Source: a bacterium
GTDB taxonomy: Bacteria > Desulfobacterota > DSWW01
Length of the DNA stretch: 7,317 bases
Assembly: GCA_030609865.1 (NCBI GenBank)
Contig: JAUWSZ010000103.1
Span: 1-7,317, forward strand
Direction of reading: 5' to 3'
In this document: positions 1-5,913 of the stretch, in pieces
How the letters are laid out: every line of letters begins with the position of its first letter
Position numbering within the stretch: the stretch's first letter is position 1
Translations under genes and position numbers: made by a program
The notes under the pieces: generated by a model
Seen by the model: the letters and a program-made list of their open reading frames with translations, nothing else
The model's database searches: none
Told to the model about the DNA's origin: nothing

Positions 1-703
1 AACGAAAGCTCGGGCGGCAGATCTGGGTGATGCCCGGCGTGTTCATCGGAATCGCGAAGGCGACCGCATAGTTCGCCTCCTCTTCCGACAGATTTCGCGT
101 AGGGATGACAAGGATCTCATCCGTGTACGCCGAGGCCGTGATGTGCGCCTTGGCCCCGGACACCACGATGCCGTCTTTCGTCTCATCCACGACCCGAAGG
201 TAGTAGTCAGGGCTTTCCTGCTGCGAAGGGCTCTTGCTCCGATCCCCTTTCACATCCGTGACCGCGCCACACATGGAGAGGTCTTTCCGTGCGCAGTGCC
301 GCCGATAGGCATCGATCCGCTCCTCGTACGTCTTGTTCTTCATGATCCGGGCCACGGCCGTCAGCCCGTTGATGATGTCGGTCCCTACGTCCTTGACAAA
401 CGGCAAAGCCCCGTCCGCATAGTGACTCGAGCCCTTCACCAGCTCGTGTCTCCTGGCAACGCAATCCGGGGCATCCGGAACCTCGAAATAAGTACTCACC
501 TCTTCTCCTGTCTCCGGGTCCTTCATCACGGCTATTTCCCGCATCTTCGGATCGTGCCCCATCAGGAAATCAAAGGCCCCCGTCTCCACGCCGACCTTTA
601 TGTACGGGTCTTCAGTGACGTCCGGCACCTCCTTGCCCATGATAAAGACCTTCCTGCCATCCCTGAGTCCCTGTTTGTACTCCTCTGCCGTACGAAGTGC
701 CAT
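1..703 (-). CDS. 4-hydroxyphenylacetate 3-hydroxylase / 4-hydroxybutyryl-CoA dehydratase family protein, N-terminal part
   Basis: The frame is open from an ATG at 703 to the window edge, giving 234 residues; family members are about 480-520, so roughly half is missing. An AGAGGAG Shine-Dalgarno lies 5 bases before the ATG. The opening MALRTAEEYKQGLRDGRKVF, the GAVTDVKGDRSKSPSQQ stretch (146-162) and DGIVVSGAKAHITA (177-190) are hallmarks of the flavin-binding HpaB/AbfD fold. Known members are FAD- or FADH2-dependent phenol hydroxylases and the FAD plus [4Fe-4S] enzyme 4-hydroxybutyryl-CoA dehydratase. By remembered alignment with clostridial AbfD, the positions of its cluster cysteines 99 and 103 are Pro101 and Asp105 here. 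I infer that this is not a cluster-bearing dehydratase, but a flavin-only relative acting on a CoA ester or phenolic acid. It lies downstream of an acyl-CoA synthetase on the same strand, which favours an acyl-CoA substrate. Family is secure; the reaction is unknown. Confidence 0.88.
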   Translation of the reverse strand, partial: MALRTAEEYKQGLRDGRKVFIMGKEVPDVTEDPYIKVGVETGAFDFLMGHDPKMREIAVMKDPETGEEVSTYFEVPDAPDCVARRHELVKGSSHYADGALPFVKDVGTDIINGLTAVARIMKNKTYEERIDAYRRHCARKDLSMCGAVTDVKGDRSKSPSQQESPDYYLRVVDETKDGIVVSGAKAHITASAYTDEILVIPTRNLSEEEANYAVAFAIPMNTPGITQICRPSFR

Positions 704-808
704 TTCTGCTCCTCTCTGTTCGCTATGACCTTACTGGTCCATGGTCGTGCTCTATTTCCTCTCTTTGCGTCAATCTCGTCCTCGTCCTCGATCTGTATAA
801 GTGGCTGT

Positions 809-918
809 CGTTAGCGTTCAGCTTTTAGCTATTAGCTCTTAGCCCACTCCCATCCCCACGGTGCGCATCCTATGGGGGCCGTGGCGGGGAGCTAACAGCT
901 AAAAGCTAAGAGCCAATC
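809..918. repeat. Inverted heptanucleotide repeat arrays able to form a long hairpin
   Basis: The left arm (809-843) read on the minus strand is five seven-base units: GCTAAGA, GCTAATA, GCTAAAA, GCTGAAC, GCTAACG. The right arm (891-918) read on the plus strand is GCTAACA, GCTAAAA, GCTAAGA and a degenerate GCCAATC. The arms are thus in opposite orientation: 816-836 pairs with 891-911 over 21 bp with three mismatches. The loop holds a second short stem, CCACGG (856-861) with CCGTGG (879-884). No T-run follows on either strand, so this is not a classical intrinsic terminator. It lies between two same-strand genes and may instead act as an mRNA stability or processing element, or be a small palindromic interspersed repeat. 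Confidence 0.75.
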
Positions 919-930
919 GCTCACAACCGC

Positions 931-993
931 CTTCGCCCTTTCACCTTTACCCTTTGCTCTTTCACCTTTACCCTTTGCTCTTTCACCTATTTA
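931..993. repeat. Tandem heptanucleotide array (CTTTNNN) with a 21-bp higher-order period
   Basis: Read on the plus strand, the units are CTTCGCC, CTTTCAC, CTTTACC, CTTTGCT, CTTTCAC, CTTTACC, CTTTGCT, CTTTCAC, CTATTTA. The trio CTTTCAC-CTTTACC-CTTTGCT occurs twice without change and begins a third time, giving an exact 21-bp period from 938 to 986. The final degenerate unit contains the stop codon of the acyl-CoA synthetase (991-993), so the array starts right at the end of that gene. Its seven-base period matches that of the neighbouring GCTAANA arrays. The pattern is direct from the sequence; the function is unknown. Confidence 0.85.
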
Positions 994-2865
994 CAGCGGT
1001 TTCATCATCTGACCCAGCTCAGCCATAAAGCCAACATCGCCCTCGATTTGCAGTTTTCCGGTTACCACCGCGGTCACACCGTCCAGTTTTCCCGTAACGA
1101 TGTCGTGGTAGTGCCTGTCCCTGGCCACCACATAGACTCTCGGTTCCTTGAGAATTCCTTCGGTCAGGGTGAGCTTTCCGTCCTTGATCGTGATCGTCCA
1201 CTTCCCCCCACCCTTTCCCGTGATGTTGTAGCTCACCGTGGCCTCCACGCCTTTCGCCTTCTCAGGGATCAACCGTTCCGGCATTCCCTCGAAGAAATGG
1301 GCCACCGGAACCGGCTCGGCCGTATTCTCCTCCTCGAGTTCTTGGATGAGGTTCTTCTTGGCGATCTTGCCGACCGCATTCAGGGGCAGACTCTCCCTGA
1401 ACACGATGTTTTCCGGCACCTTGTAGGCGGCCATCTTCTGCTCACAGAAGGCGCGGATCTCTTCTTCGGAGCTGGTTTCCCCGCGCTTGAGCACAATACA
1501 GGCCTTGGCCACCTGGCCGTACTTTTCGTGAGGTTCGGGTATCACGGCAACGGTGTTAACCTTCGGGTGGGTGGAAATCACGTGCTCGAGCTCTTTCGGA
1601 TATACGTTCACGCCCCCCCGGATGATCATCTCCTTCTTGCGATCCACGATATAGAAGAACCCCTCTTCGTCCACATACCCTACATCGCCGGTGTAGAGCC
1701 ACCCCTCTTTGATCGTTTCCGCCGTGACCTCGGGGCTGTCGAAATAACCCTTCATCACGGCCTCCCCCTTCACCACGATCTCCCCCCTTTCGCCGGGGGG
1801 CAGGGAATTGCCCTCTTCATCGAAGACCCTCACATCGAACCCCTTGAAGGCCTTGCCGATGGAGCCCCACTTGCCGTCGTCGAGCTGATTTGTCGTGATG
1901 CCCCCCGTGTTCTCGGTCGCCCCGTAGGCCTCCAGGATCGGAACCCCGAAGCGTGTCTCACATTCCTTCAACTGCTCCGGTGGAATCGGTGCGGACCCGG
2001 ATATTCCGAACTGCAACGAGCCTGTATCCACCCTCGCCGCCTCGGGGGCCCGCAACAGGATGTTCCACATGGTAGGCACGATGTAGAAGAAGTTCACCTT
2101 GTAACGTTCGATACATTCCCAGAATTCAGAGGCAGAGAATCGCTTTCGCAGAACAATGGTTACTCCTCTGTAGATACTTGGAAAGGCGAGATCATTCAGC
2201 CCGCCGGAGTGGAAGAGAGGAAGCACGCACAATGTCCTTTCGCCGGGACGAACCGGGATGATCTCGGTCTTTGCATAGCAGGCGGCGATCACGTTCCCGT
2301 GAGTGAGCATCACACCCTTCGGTTGTCCAGTGGTCCCCGATGTATACATCACCTCTGCCACATCCTCCGGGGTCGGTTTCTGTCCGTCAGGCGGCTTCCC
2401 GGAAAACCTCTCGATAATCTCGGACAGCCGTTCATGTGGAAAATCGAGATCCACCTTCTCCGGGCTGTTGATAATGATCTTCTCCACGGACGGGATTTTG
2501 TCCTTGATCTCGGAAACGATGGGCGCGTATTCGGCGTCCATGACCAAGACCTTGGGCCGACAATCATTCACGAGGAATGCAACTTCCTCTGCCTGCCACC
2601 AGCAGCTGATCGGAACGGCCATGGCCCCCACTTTCTGGGTGCCGAGATGGGTATAGAAGAACTCCGGGGAGTTCGCCATCATGAAGGATACGGCGTTTCC
2701 CTTTCTGACCCCGTGTTCCACGAGGTAATTCGCCAACGCGTTCGTTCTCTCGTCGAGATCTTTGTACGTGACGATCTCGTCGTAATAGATCAGGAAGGGG
2801 ATTTCCCCATACGATTCGGCGTTTGCATTCAGCAGGTCTCTCGTGGTTTCAATATTCTCTCTCAT
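991..2865 (-). CDS. AMP-forming acyl-CoA synthetase with C-terminal SCP2-like domain
   Basis: This 624-residue protein activates a carboxylic acid to its acyl-CoA through an acyl-adenylate. All core motifs are present: the P-loop YTSGTTGQPKG (174-184), AYGATENTG (313-321), YTGDVG with ribose-binding Asp394 (391-396), the hinge DRKKEMIIRGGVNVYP (408-423), and the catalytic lysine in NAVGK, Lys500. The ligase ends near 515, as usual for the family. About 105 further residues, beginning VAHFFEGMPERL, with the KWTITIKDGKLTLTEG strands and a GKL/GDVGFMAEL end, resemble an SCP2 sterol-carrier fold that binds lipid chains. Such a fusion would let the enzyme hold or present a hydrophobic acyl substrate or product. 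No signal peptide or membrane span is evident, so it is probably cytoplasmic. Its ATG shares the ATGA overlap with the tetR stop, which implies translational coupling. The substrate (medium/long-chain or aromatic acid) cannot be told from sequence. Confidence 0.93.
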   Translation of the reverse strand: MRENIETTRDLLNANAESYGEIPFLIYYDEIVTYKDLDERTNALANYLVEHGVRKGNAVSFMMANSPEFFYTHLGTQKVGAMAVPISCWWQAEEVAFLVNDCRPKVLVMDAEYAPIVSEIKDKIPSVEKIIINSPEKVDLDFPHERLSEIIERFSGKPPDGQKPTPEDVAEVMYTSGTTGQPKGVMLTHGNVIAACYAKTEIIPVRPGERTLCVLPLFHSGGLNDLAFPSIYRGVTIVLRKRFSASEFWECIERYKVNFFYIVPTMWNILLRAPEAARVDTGSLQFGISGSAPIPPEQLKECETRFGVPILEAYGATENTGGITTNQLDDGKWGSIGKAFKGFDVRVFDEEGNSLPPGERGEIVVKGEAVMKGYFDSPEVTAETIKEGWLYTGDVGYVDEEGFFYIVDRKKEMIIRGGVNVYPKELEHVISTHPKVNTVAVIPEPHEKYGQVAKACIVLKRGETSSEEEIRAFCEQKMAAYKVPENIVFRESLPLNAVGKIAKKNLIQELEEENTAEPVPVAHFFEGMPERLIPEKAKGVEATVSYNITGKGGGKWTITIKDGKLTLTEGILKEPRVYVVARDRHYHDIVTGKLDGVTAVVTGKLQIEGDVGFMAELGQMMKPL

Positions 2866-3527
2866 CCTCTCAACCCCCGTCTGGTAATCGAATCCTCGTC
2901 CTTTCTCTTCTCTATGGCCTTCATGACCATGTCGAAGATGATGTCCCTATAACCCGAGATGGACTCCGGGCGCCCCACCAACAACCACTGGATGGTCAAG
3001 TGCTCGATGAATCCCAACACCATGTTACGAACGAGATATCCGTCGATGTCATCGCGAAATACCCCTTCTGTCACGCCTTCGTTGAATACCTCCACGATCG
3101 CCCGCGACGCTTCCCTAACCACAGCGTACGCAGGCGCTTTCAGGAAGTTCCTGTTCCCCTTGAGCGTCAGCAGGGCCACAGAGGTGTACATCCGATTCTT
3201 CTCGTAGAACTCCAGATAGCCCTGTATGATCACTCGGAGCTTCTCGCTCGGGCTGTGTATATAATGGTTGATCTCCTGCATTCGCTCGAGTTCCCTTCGG
3301 GTGTATATCTCGGGAATCGAGAAAAGAACCTCTTCCTTCGAGTTAAAATACTCGTACAGGGTGGCGTCCGAGATGTTGGCTGCCTTGCAGATGGCGGAAA
3401 TCGTGGTCGCCTCGAACCCGTTTTCCCCGAACACCCTGAGGGCTGCCTCGAGTATGTTGATCTCCTTCTGCAGATTGCTCTTCTTTTCCTTCTTCGGGGT
3501 CCGTTTCTTGAGTCTTTGGGTGCCCAT
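2862..3527 (-). CDS. TetR/AcrR family transcriptional regulator
   Basis: A DNA-binding repressor of 221 residues if it starts at the ATG at 3527. An in-frame TTG at 3557 would add 10 residues but has no ribosome site, whereas AGGGGG lies 5 bases before the ATG. A lysine-rich tail (residues 7-16) precedes the N-terminal domain. The helix-turn-helix is at about 41-68, with TTISAICKAANISDATLYEY and FNSKEEVL typical of TetR. The rest (about 75-210) is a helical ligand-binding and dimer domain too variable to name a ligand. The stop overlaps the start of the acyl-CoA synthetase by ATGA, so the two are co-translated. TetR proteins fused in operons to fadD-like genes commonly answer to acyl-CoAs (for example FadR of Bacillus and PsrA-type regulators). 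An acyl-CoA or acid inducer is therefore a reasonable inference. It probably also controls itself through the palindrome at 3630-3654. Confidence 0.93.
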   Translation of the reverse strand: MGTQRLKKRTPKKEKKSNLQKEINILEAALRVFGENGFEATTISAICKAANISDATLYEYFNSKEEVLFSIPEIYTRRELERMQEINHYIHSPSEKLRVIIQGYLEFYEKNRMYTSVALLTLKGNRNFLKAPAYAVVREASRAIVEVFNEGVTEGVFRDDIDGYLVRNMVLGFIEHLTIQWLLVGRPESISGYRDIIFDMVMKAIEKRKDEDSITRRGLRG

Positions 3528-3600
3528 TTGTTCCCCCTGTTCGATTTTTTGCGCCAAGATTGAGACGGAATCATAATTTTCTCCCGGCCCATCACAGATA

Positions 3601-3627
3601 ATTATCGTATTCCGTGGCTATTGTCAA
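3601..3627 (-). promoter_or_regulatory. Candidate sigma70-type promoter for tetR and the acyl-CoA synthetase
   Basis: On the minus strand a perfect -35 box TTGACA (3627-3622) is followed, after 15 bases, by GATAAT (3606-3601), five of six matches to the -10 consensus. The spacer is shorter than the ideal 17. The predicted start would leave a leader of about 65 bases before the tetR ATG. The candidate operator lies three bases upstream of the -35. Confidence 0.5.
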
Positions 3628-3629
3628 GT

Positions 3630-3654
3630 ATAATCATACTATTAATATGATTAT
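3630..3654. promoter_or_regulatory. Candidate TetR operator: perfect 9-bp inverted repeat
   Basis: ATAATCATA (3630-3638) and TATGATTAT (3646-3654) are exact reverse complements around a 7-base spacer. A 25-bp site of this kind suits a TetR dimer or pair of dimers. It lies beside the tetR -35 box. Related half-sites occur at 3569-3575 (AATCATA), 3669-3675 (GTATGAT) and 3713-3719 (AATCATT). The background is AT-rich, so the half-sites may be chance, but a perfect 9-bp repeat is less easily explained that way. Assignment to this regulator is inferred from position. Confidence 0.55.
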
Positions 3655-3713
3655 TAGCTGCGATTACTGTATGATACTATAATTTATCGACTATTTTCTA
3701 TGCCTCCATATGA

Positions 3714-3730
3714 ATCATTATGAGAATGAT
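3714..3730. promoter_or_regulatory. Short inverted repeat, possible secondary operator
   Basis: ATCATT (3714-3719) and AATGAT (3725-3730) are reverse complements around 5 bases. The ATGAT core is shared with the main palindrome at 3630-3654, which suggests a second, weaker binding site between the two divergent promoters. It is short and in AT-rich DNA. Confidence 0.3.
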
Positions 3731-3817
3731 CCGAATTCTTCCAGGAAGCATCGAAAACGCCCCGAAAAAGTTCGTTCTGGTCTCTTCAGTTTTTGAAAAT
3801 GCTTTATAAAAATAATC

Positions 3818-3847
3818 TTGACAACGTTGATTCCTATACAATATCAT
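3818..3847 (+). promoter_or_regulatory. Candidate sigma70-type promoter for the small membrane protein gene
   Basis: TTGACA (3818-3823) and TATCAT (3842-3847, five of six consensus matches) are separated by 18 bases. A transcript would begin near 3854, leaving a leader of about 64 bases before the ATG at 3918. It faces away from the tetR promoter. Confidence 0.6.
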
Positions 3848-3903
3848 TAAGTTAAGAAATGTGGCCTTGTGCCCTCAAACCCTGCAAGCCGTATCATTCT
3901 CAC

Positions 3904-3913
3904 AGGAGGTGAT
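3904..3913 (+). promoter_or_regulatory. Near-ideal Shine-Dalgarno that fixes the start of the 45-residue ORF
   Basis: AGGAGGTGAT is fully complementary to the 3' end of 16S rRNA, and the AGGAGG core lies 8 bases before the ATG at 3918. It falls inside a longer frame beginning with GTG at 3861, which argues that the GTG is not the true start and that the 45-residue product is made efficiently. Confidence 0.8.
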
Positions 3914-3917
3914 CGAT

Positions 3918-4055
3918 ATGCTGTTGGGATCGTGGGCTAAGAGGACCTTAACAAGGGAAAGACTCTCTTTTGCGCTGAGTGTGGCATCCCTGTTTCTCGT
4001 ACTGGCACTGCTCATCTACTGGATCCATCTGGCCCTGCAAAACCCCTTGCATTAG
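3918..4055 (+). CDS. Small single-span membrane protein of unknown function (45 aa)
   Basis: I do not recognise this gene. The product begins MLLGSWAKRTLTRERL and has one strongly hydrophobic segment at about 16-40 (core SVASLFLVLALLIYWIHLAL), then a short QNPLH tail. The basic residues Lys8, Arg9, Arg13 and Arg15 lie before the span, so by the positive-inside rule the N-terminus should be cytoplasmic and the tail outside. Its size and layout resemble small accessory subunits or regulators of membrane complexes, but no family motif is visible. It has its own promoter candidate and an outstanding ribosome site. The next gene, for a secreted protein, starts 66 bases later on the same strand and may be co-transcribed. 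The start was chosen from the Shine-Dalgarno; an upstream GTG at 3861 would give 64 residues and disrupt this layout. Confidence 0.7.
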   Translation: MLLGSWAKRTLTRERLSFALSVASLFLVLALLIYWIHLALQNPLH

Positions 4056-4121
4056 ATCATAGGGCTTCATACCGCTTGCTCCCCCCTTGTGGTATAACAT
4101 AAACCATGAGAGGATCGTGGC

Positions 4122-4691
4122 ATGAAGATCTCGCTTCTCTTGGTCGCGCTTCTCGGCCCGGTCTCCATCTGCAACGCCGAACCTTCTCCATCGGTCCGAT
4201 ATTTAATGAATGAGCCCGTCACTCTTTTCGATTGGGGCATTCTTCGGCTTCATGACTACCTGGATGAGTACACTTTCCATTATTTGAAAACGAATTCCGT
4301 GCAGGATATCTACAGCACAGTCAGCTACGACGCACGTCGGAACAAAATTACAATATCCATGATCGTTACCCGACAGGCCGAGCATGAAAACGAGTCCCCC
4401 GCCTCTGTTCGAAAGAGCTCCAGGGACATATGCAAGACGGTCACCCAGACGCTCCGCCGAGAGTTCCTCACGGATCGTGACACGCACGCTCGCCGATCTT
4501 CGGGTATTTATCGATTCTTCGGTCACATCGGCTTCAAGGGGAAGGACGAGCCGATTGACTCGTTCGACGAGATCGAGAAGGTTACGGTCATCAACGTAAG
4601 TGTTTACAGCGACAAGGACCCGGGCAGACTCATTGTACACTCCGAAAGCCCTTTGATGGGAAAAGAAATCCTGTTCGGCGAAGGAAAGTGA
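4122..4691 (+). CDS. Secreted/periplasmic protein of unknown function
   Basis: This 189-residue product is not recognised. It opens with a clear signal peptide, MKISLLLVALLGPVSICNA, with likely cleavage after Ala19. Cys17 is not in a good lipobox because Ile, not Gly/Ala/Ser, precedes it. The mature part of about 170 residues begins with an aromatic-rich stretch (VTLFDWGILRLHDYLDEYTFHYL, split at 33-44 and 45-55). It continues with alternating strands such as KITISMIV (75-82), a basic helical segment (95-125) and strands VTVINVSVYS (154-163) and RLIVHSES (169-176). It has no further membrane span and only one cysteine, Cys104. GAGAGG lies 8 bases before the ATG. It could share a transcript with the small membrane protein upstream. 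Its stop codon faces that of the phosphoesterase with only four bases between. Confidence 0.75.
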   Translation: MKISLLLVALLGPVSICNAEPSPSVRYLMNEPVTLFDWGILRLHDYLDEYTFHYLKTNSVQDIYSTVSYDARRNKITISMIVTRQAEHENESPASVRKSSRDICKTVTQTLRREFLTDRDTHARRSSGIYRFFGHIGFKGKDEPIDSFDEIEKVTVINVSVYSDKDPGRLIVHSESPLMGKEILFGEGK

Positions 4692-4695
4692 GTCG

Positions 4696-5751
4696 TCAGG
4701 GAAGGTCGAGCTGGAGGGTAAACCGCCGATCCGGATGGTCGCTCCACTCGTCGAGCACGGGGGAGTAGTCCCTGACCTGCACCGTCCGCCCCCCCTGTGA
4801 GAACTGAAGCAGTCGCAGCCAACCGTTTCCGCCGCGTTTCTGATTCTGGTAGTCCACCACCATCTGGTGGACGAGGTTCCCCGCGTCCCCTTTGCTCGTA
4901 AGACGCGCGGCGACACAGACGTGACCGCTGATGACCATCACCGTGTTGCGGTTCTTGGAGACGAGCTTCCGCCAGATGTCTTCACCGGTGTTCAGCCCTG
5001 CCCTGTCGCCGGCTATCGGGTAATCTTGCGGAGGATAGTGCTGACCCCGAATCGCGCGATCGTAACGCCTGCCGTCTCTGTCGAGATATGCGTGGGTGAT
5101 CAGGATGACCGCGTGCTTTGGGTGGTCTTCGAACACCCCGTTGGCCCACCGCAGGACATCGTCGCGAGGCCCGAATTCCAGGACGAGGACCAGCCATTGC
5201 CTTCCCCCGGCCCGGAAGATGTGGTAGATGTTTTCCGCCTTCTCAGGTTCCCTGTCGTACACCCCCCCAAAGGACTCCAATTTCTTAAAATTCCGCAAAG
5301 GGAAGTACTCGCCAAACAGAGTGTCACGGTTCTTTGTGGATCCCTTCGGTCCCATGTCGTGGTTGCCCACGGCCATGGCATAAGGAACCTTCCCGGCGAG
5401 CAGGGAAAAGGCCTCCCGGGCGATCTCCCATTCTTTCGCGTTGTTGTGTTCCACCACGTCGCCGAGATGGAGCACATACTTGATGTTGTGTTTCGCCCTG
5501 TTCTCGGCAATCCACCTCGTCTGGGCATGGAAAAGCTCCGGGTATTTCCAGGCATAGATCTGTGTGTCCGGGAGAACCACGACCGAGAAGGCGTCGTCCG
5601 TCGCCCCGCGCGCAGCCGTGGCGTGGAACCATCCGATCAGCAACACGAGCAACGCTGCCGGAAGACTGCCCCGCAACACGCCGGGACGCGCACGACTCGA
5701 TCCCCTCAGTGCGCCTCGGGGCCTGGCCTGGCGAAAGCGTTCTGTATTCAT
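4696..5751 (-). CDS. Exported calcineurin-like metallophosphoesterase
   Basis: A 351-residue member of the two-metal phosphoesterase fold that hydrolyses phosphate mono- or diesters. After a basic leader of about 29 residues comes a hydrophobic segment (30-47) ending ATAARGA, which reads as a signal peptide and implies a periplasmic site. Visible metal ligands: Asp62 in VLPDTQ, Asp98 in HLGDVVEHN, Asn130 and His131 in GNHD, His220 in ITHAY and His277 in SGH. The first motif has Gln64 where classical enzymes have His, and GHV is followed by Cys279, not His. As far as I recall, both changes occur in the DTQ-type secreted subfamily. The C-terminal GNLVHQMVVDYQ (291-302) and WLRLLQF fit that subfamily. 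The start at 5751 was chosen because AGGA lies 8 bases before it; an ATG at 5769 would add six residues but has no nearby ribosome site. Substrate unknown. Confidence 0.9.
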   Translation of the reverse strand: MNTERFRQARPRGALRGSSRARPGVLRGSLPAALLVLLIGWFHATAARGATDDAFSVVVLPDTQIYAWKYPELFHAQTRWIAENRAKHNIKYVLHLGDVVEHNNAKEWEIAREAFSLLAGKVPYAMAVGNHDMGPKGSTKNRDTLFGEYFPLRNFKKLESFGGVYDREPEKAENIYHIFRAGGRQWLVLVLEFGPRDDVLRWANGVFEDHPKHAVILITHAYLDRDGRRYDRAIRGQHYPPQDYPIAGDRAGLNTGEDIWRKLVSKNRNTVMVISGHVCVAARLTSKGDAGNLVHQMVVDYQNQKRGGNGWLRLLQFSQGGRTVQVRDYSPVLDEWSDHPDRRFTLQLDLP

Positions 5752-5804
5752 GTCAATTGTCCTGCCCATTGTTCAACGACGAATTCTTCCCCGCTCCATC
5801 CCAC

Positions 5805-5835
5805 ATAATGACACAGAGGGTCATATACGTGTCAA
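5805..5835 (-). promoter_or_regulatory. Weak promoter candidate overlapping an inverted repeat, upstream of the phosphoesterase
   Basis: On the minus strand TTGACA (5835-5830) is followed after 19 bases by CATTAT (5810-5805), four of six -10 matches. TGACAC (5809-5814) and GTGTCA (5829-5834) form a perfect 6-bp inverted repeat with a 14-base spacer overlapping both boxes, as an operator might. The rest of 5752-5913 shows no gene and no clear terminator for the upstream synthetase. Confidence 0.3.
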
Positions 5836-5913
5836 GGTATGCCCTGGTCTGGTCAATTTCTACTTGCACAGCTTCTGCCAGGGAGCCGACCATGTTATGA
5901 TGTACCCTGCTTC

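Larger units (their letters stand above)
3528..3917. other. AT-rich divergent intergenic control region
   Basis: About 390 bases separate the divergent tetR and small membrane protein genes. No convincing coding frame is seen. The stretch from about 3600 to 3860 is much richer in A and T than the flanking genes and holds promoter-like elements on both strands plus inverted repeats, listed separately. An 11-bp palindrome CTTCCAGGAAG is at 3738-3748. Nothing resembling a tRNA or a known riboswitch was recognised. Confidence 0.7.

Noticed and set aside
143..814. 223-codon plus-strand open frame over the left-end gene
   Set aside because: The minus-strand reading gives clear HpaB/AbfD family sequence with a good ribosome site; the plus-strand frame runs into the intergenic repeat and looks non-coding.
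809..918. Intrinsic terminator
   Set aside because: The stem is long, but there is no run of T after it on either strand and the loop is about 54 bases.
931..993. CRISPR array
   Set aside because: The 21-bp period is made of contiguous seven-base units with no unique spacers.
1048..2952. 634-codon plus-strand open frame opposite the acyl-CoA synthetase
   Set aside because: It lies almost wholly antisense to a gene with all ANL motifs. Its translation is rich in His, Arg, Gly and Leu with no recognisable domain, as expected of a codon-bias shadow.
3861..3917. GTG start extending the small membrane protein to 64 residues
   Set aside because: No ribosome site precedes the GTG, while a perfect Shine-Dalgarno lies inside this stretch 8 bases before the ATG at 3918.
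4070..4098. TATAAC (4093-4098) as a promoter for the secreted protein gene
   Set aside because: No acceptable -35 box is found at 16-18 bases upstream; read-through from the upstream small gene is as likely.
4867..5808. 313-codon plus-strand open frame opposite the phosphoesterase
   Set aside because: The opposite strand has complete metallophosphoesterase motifs; this frame has no family signature.
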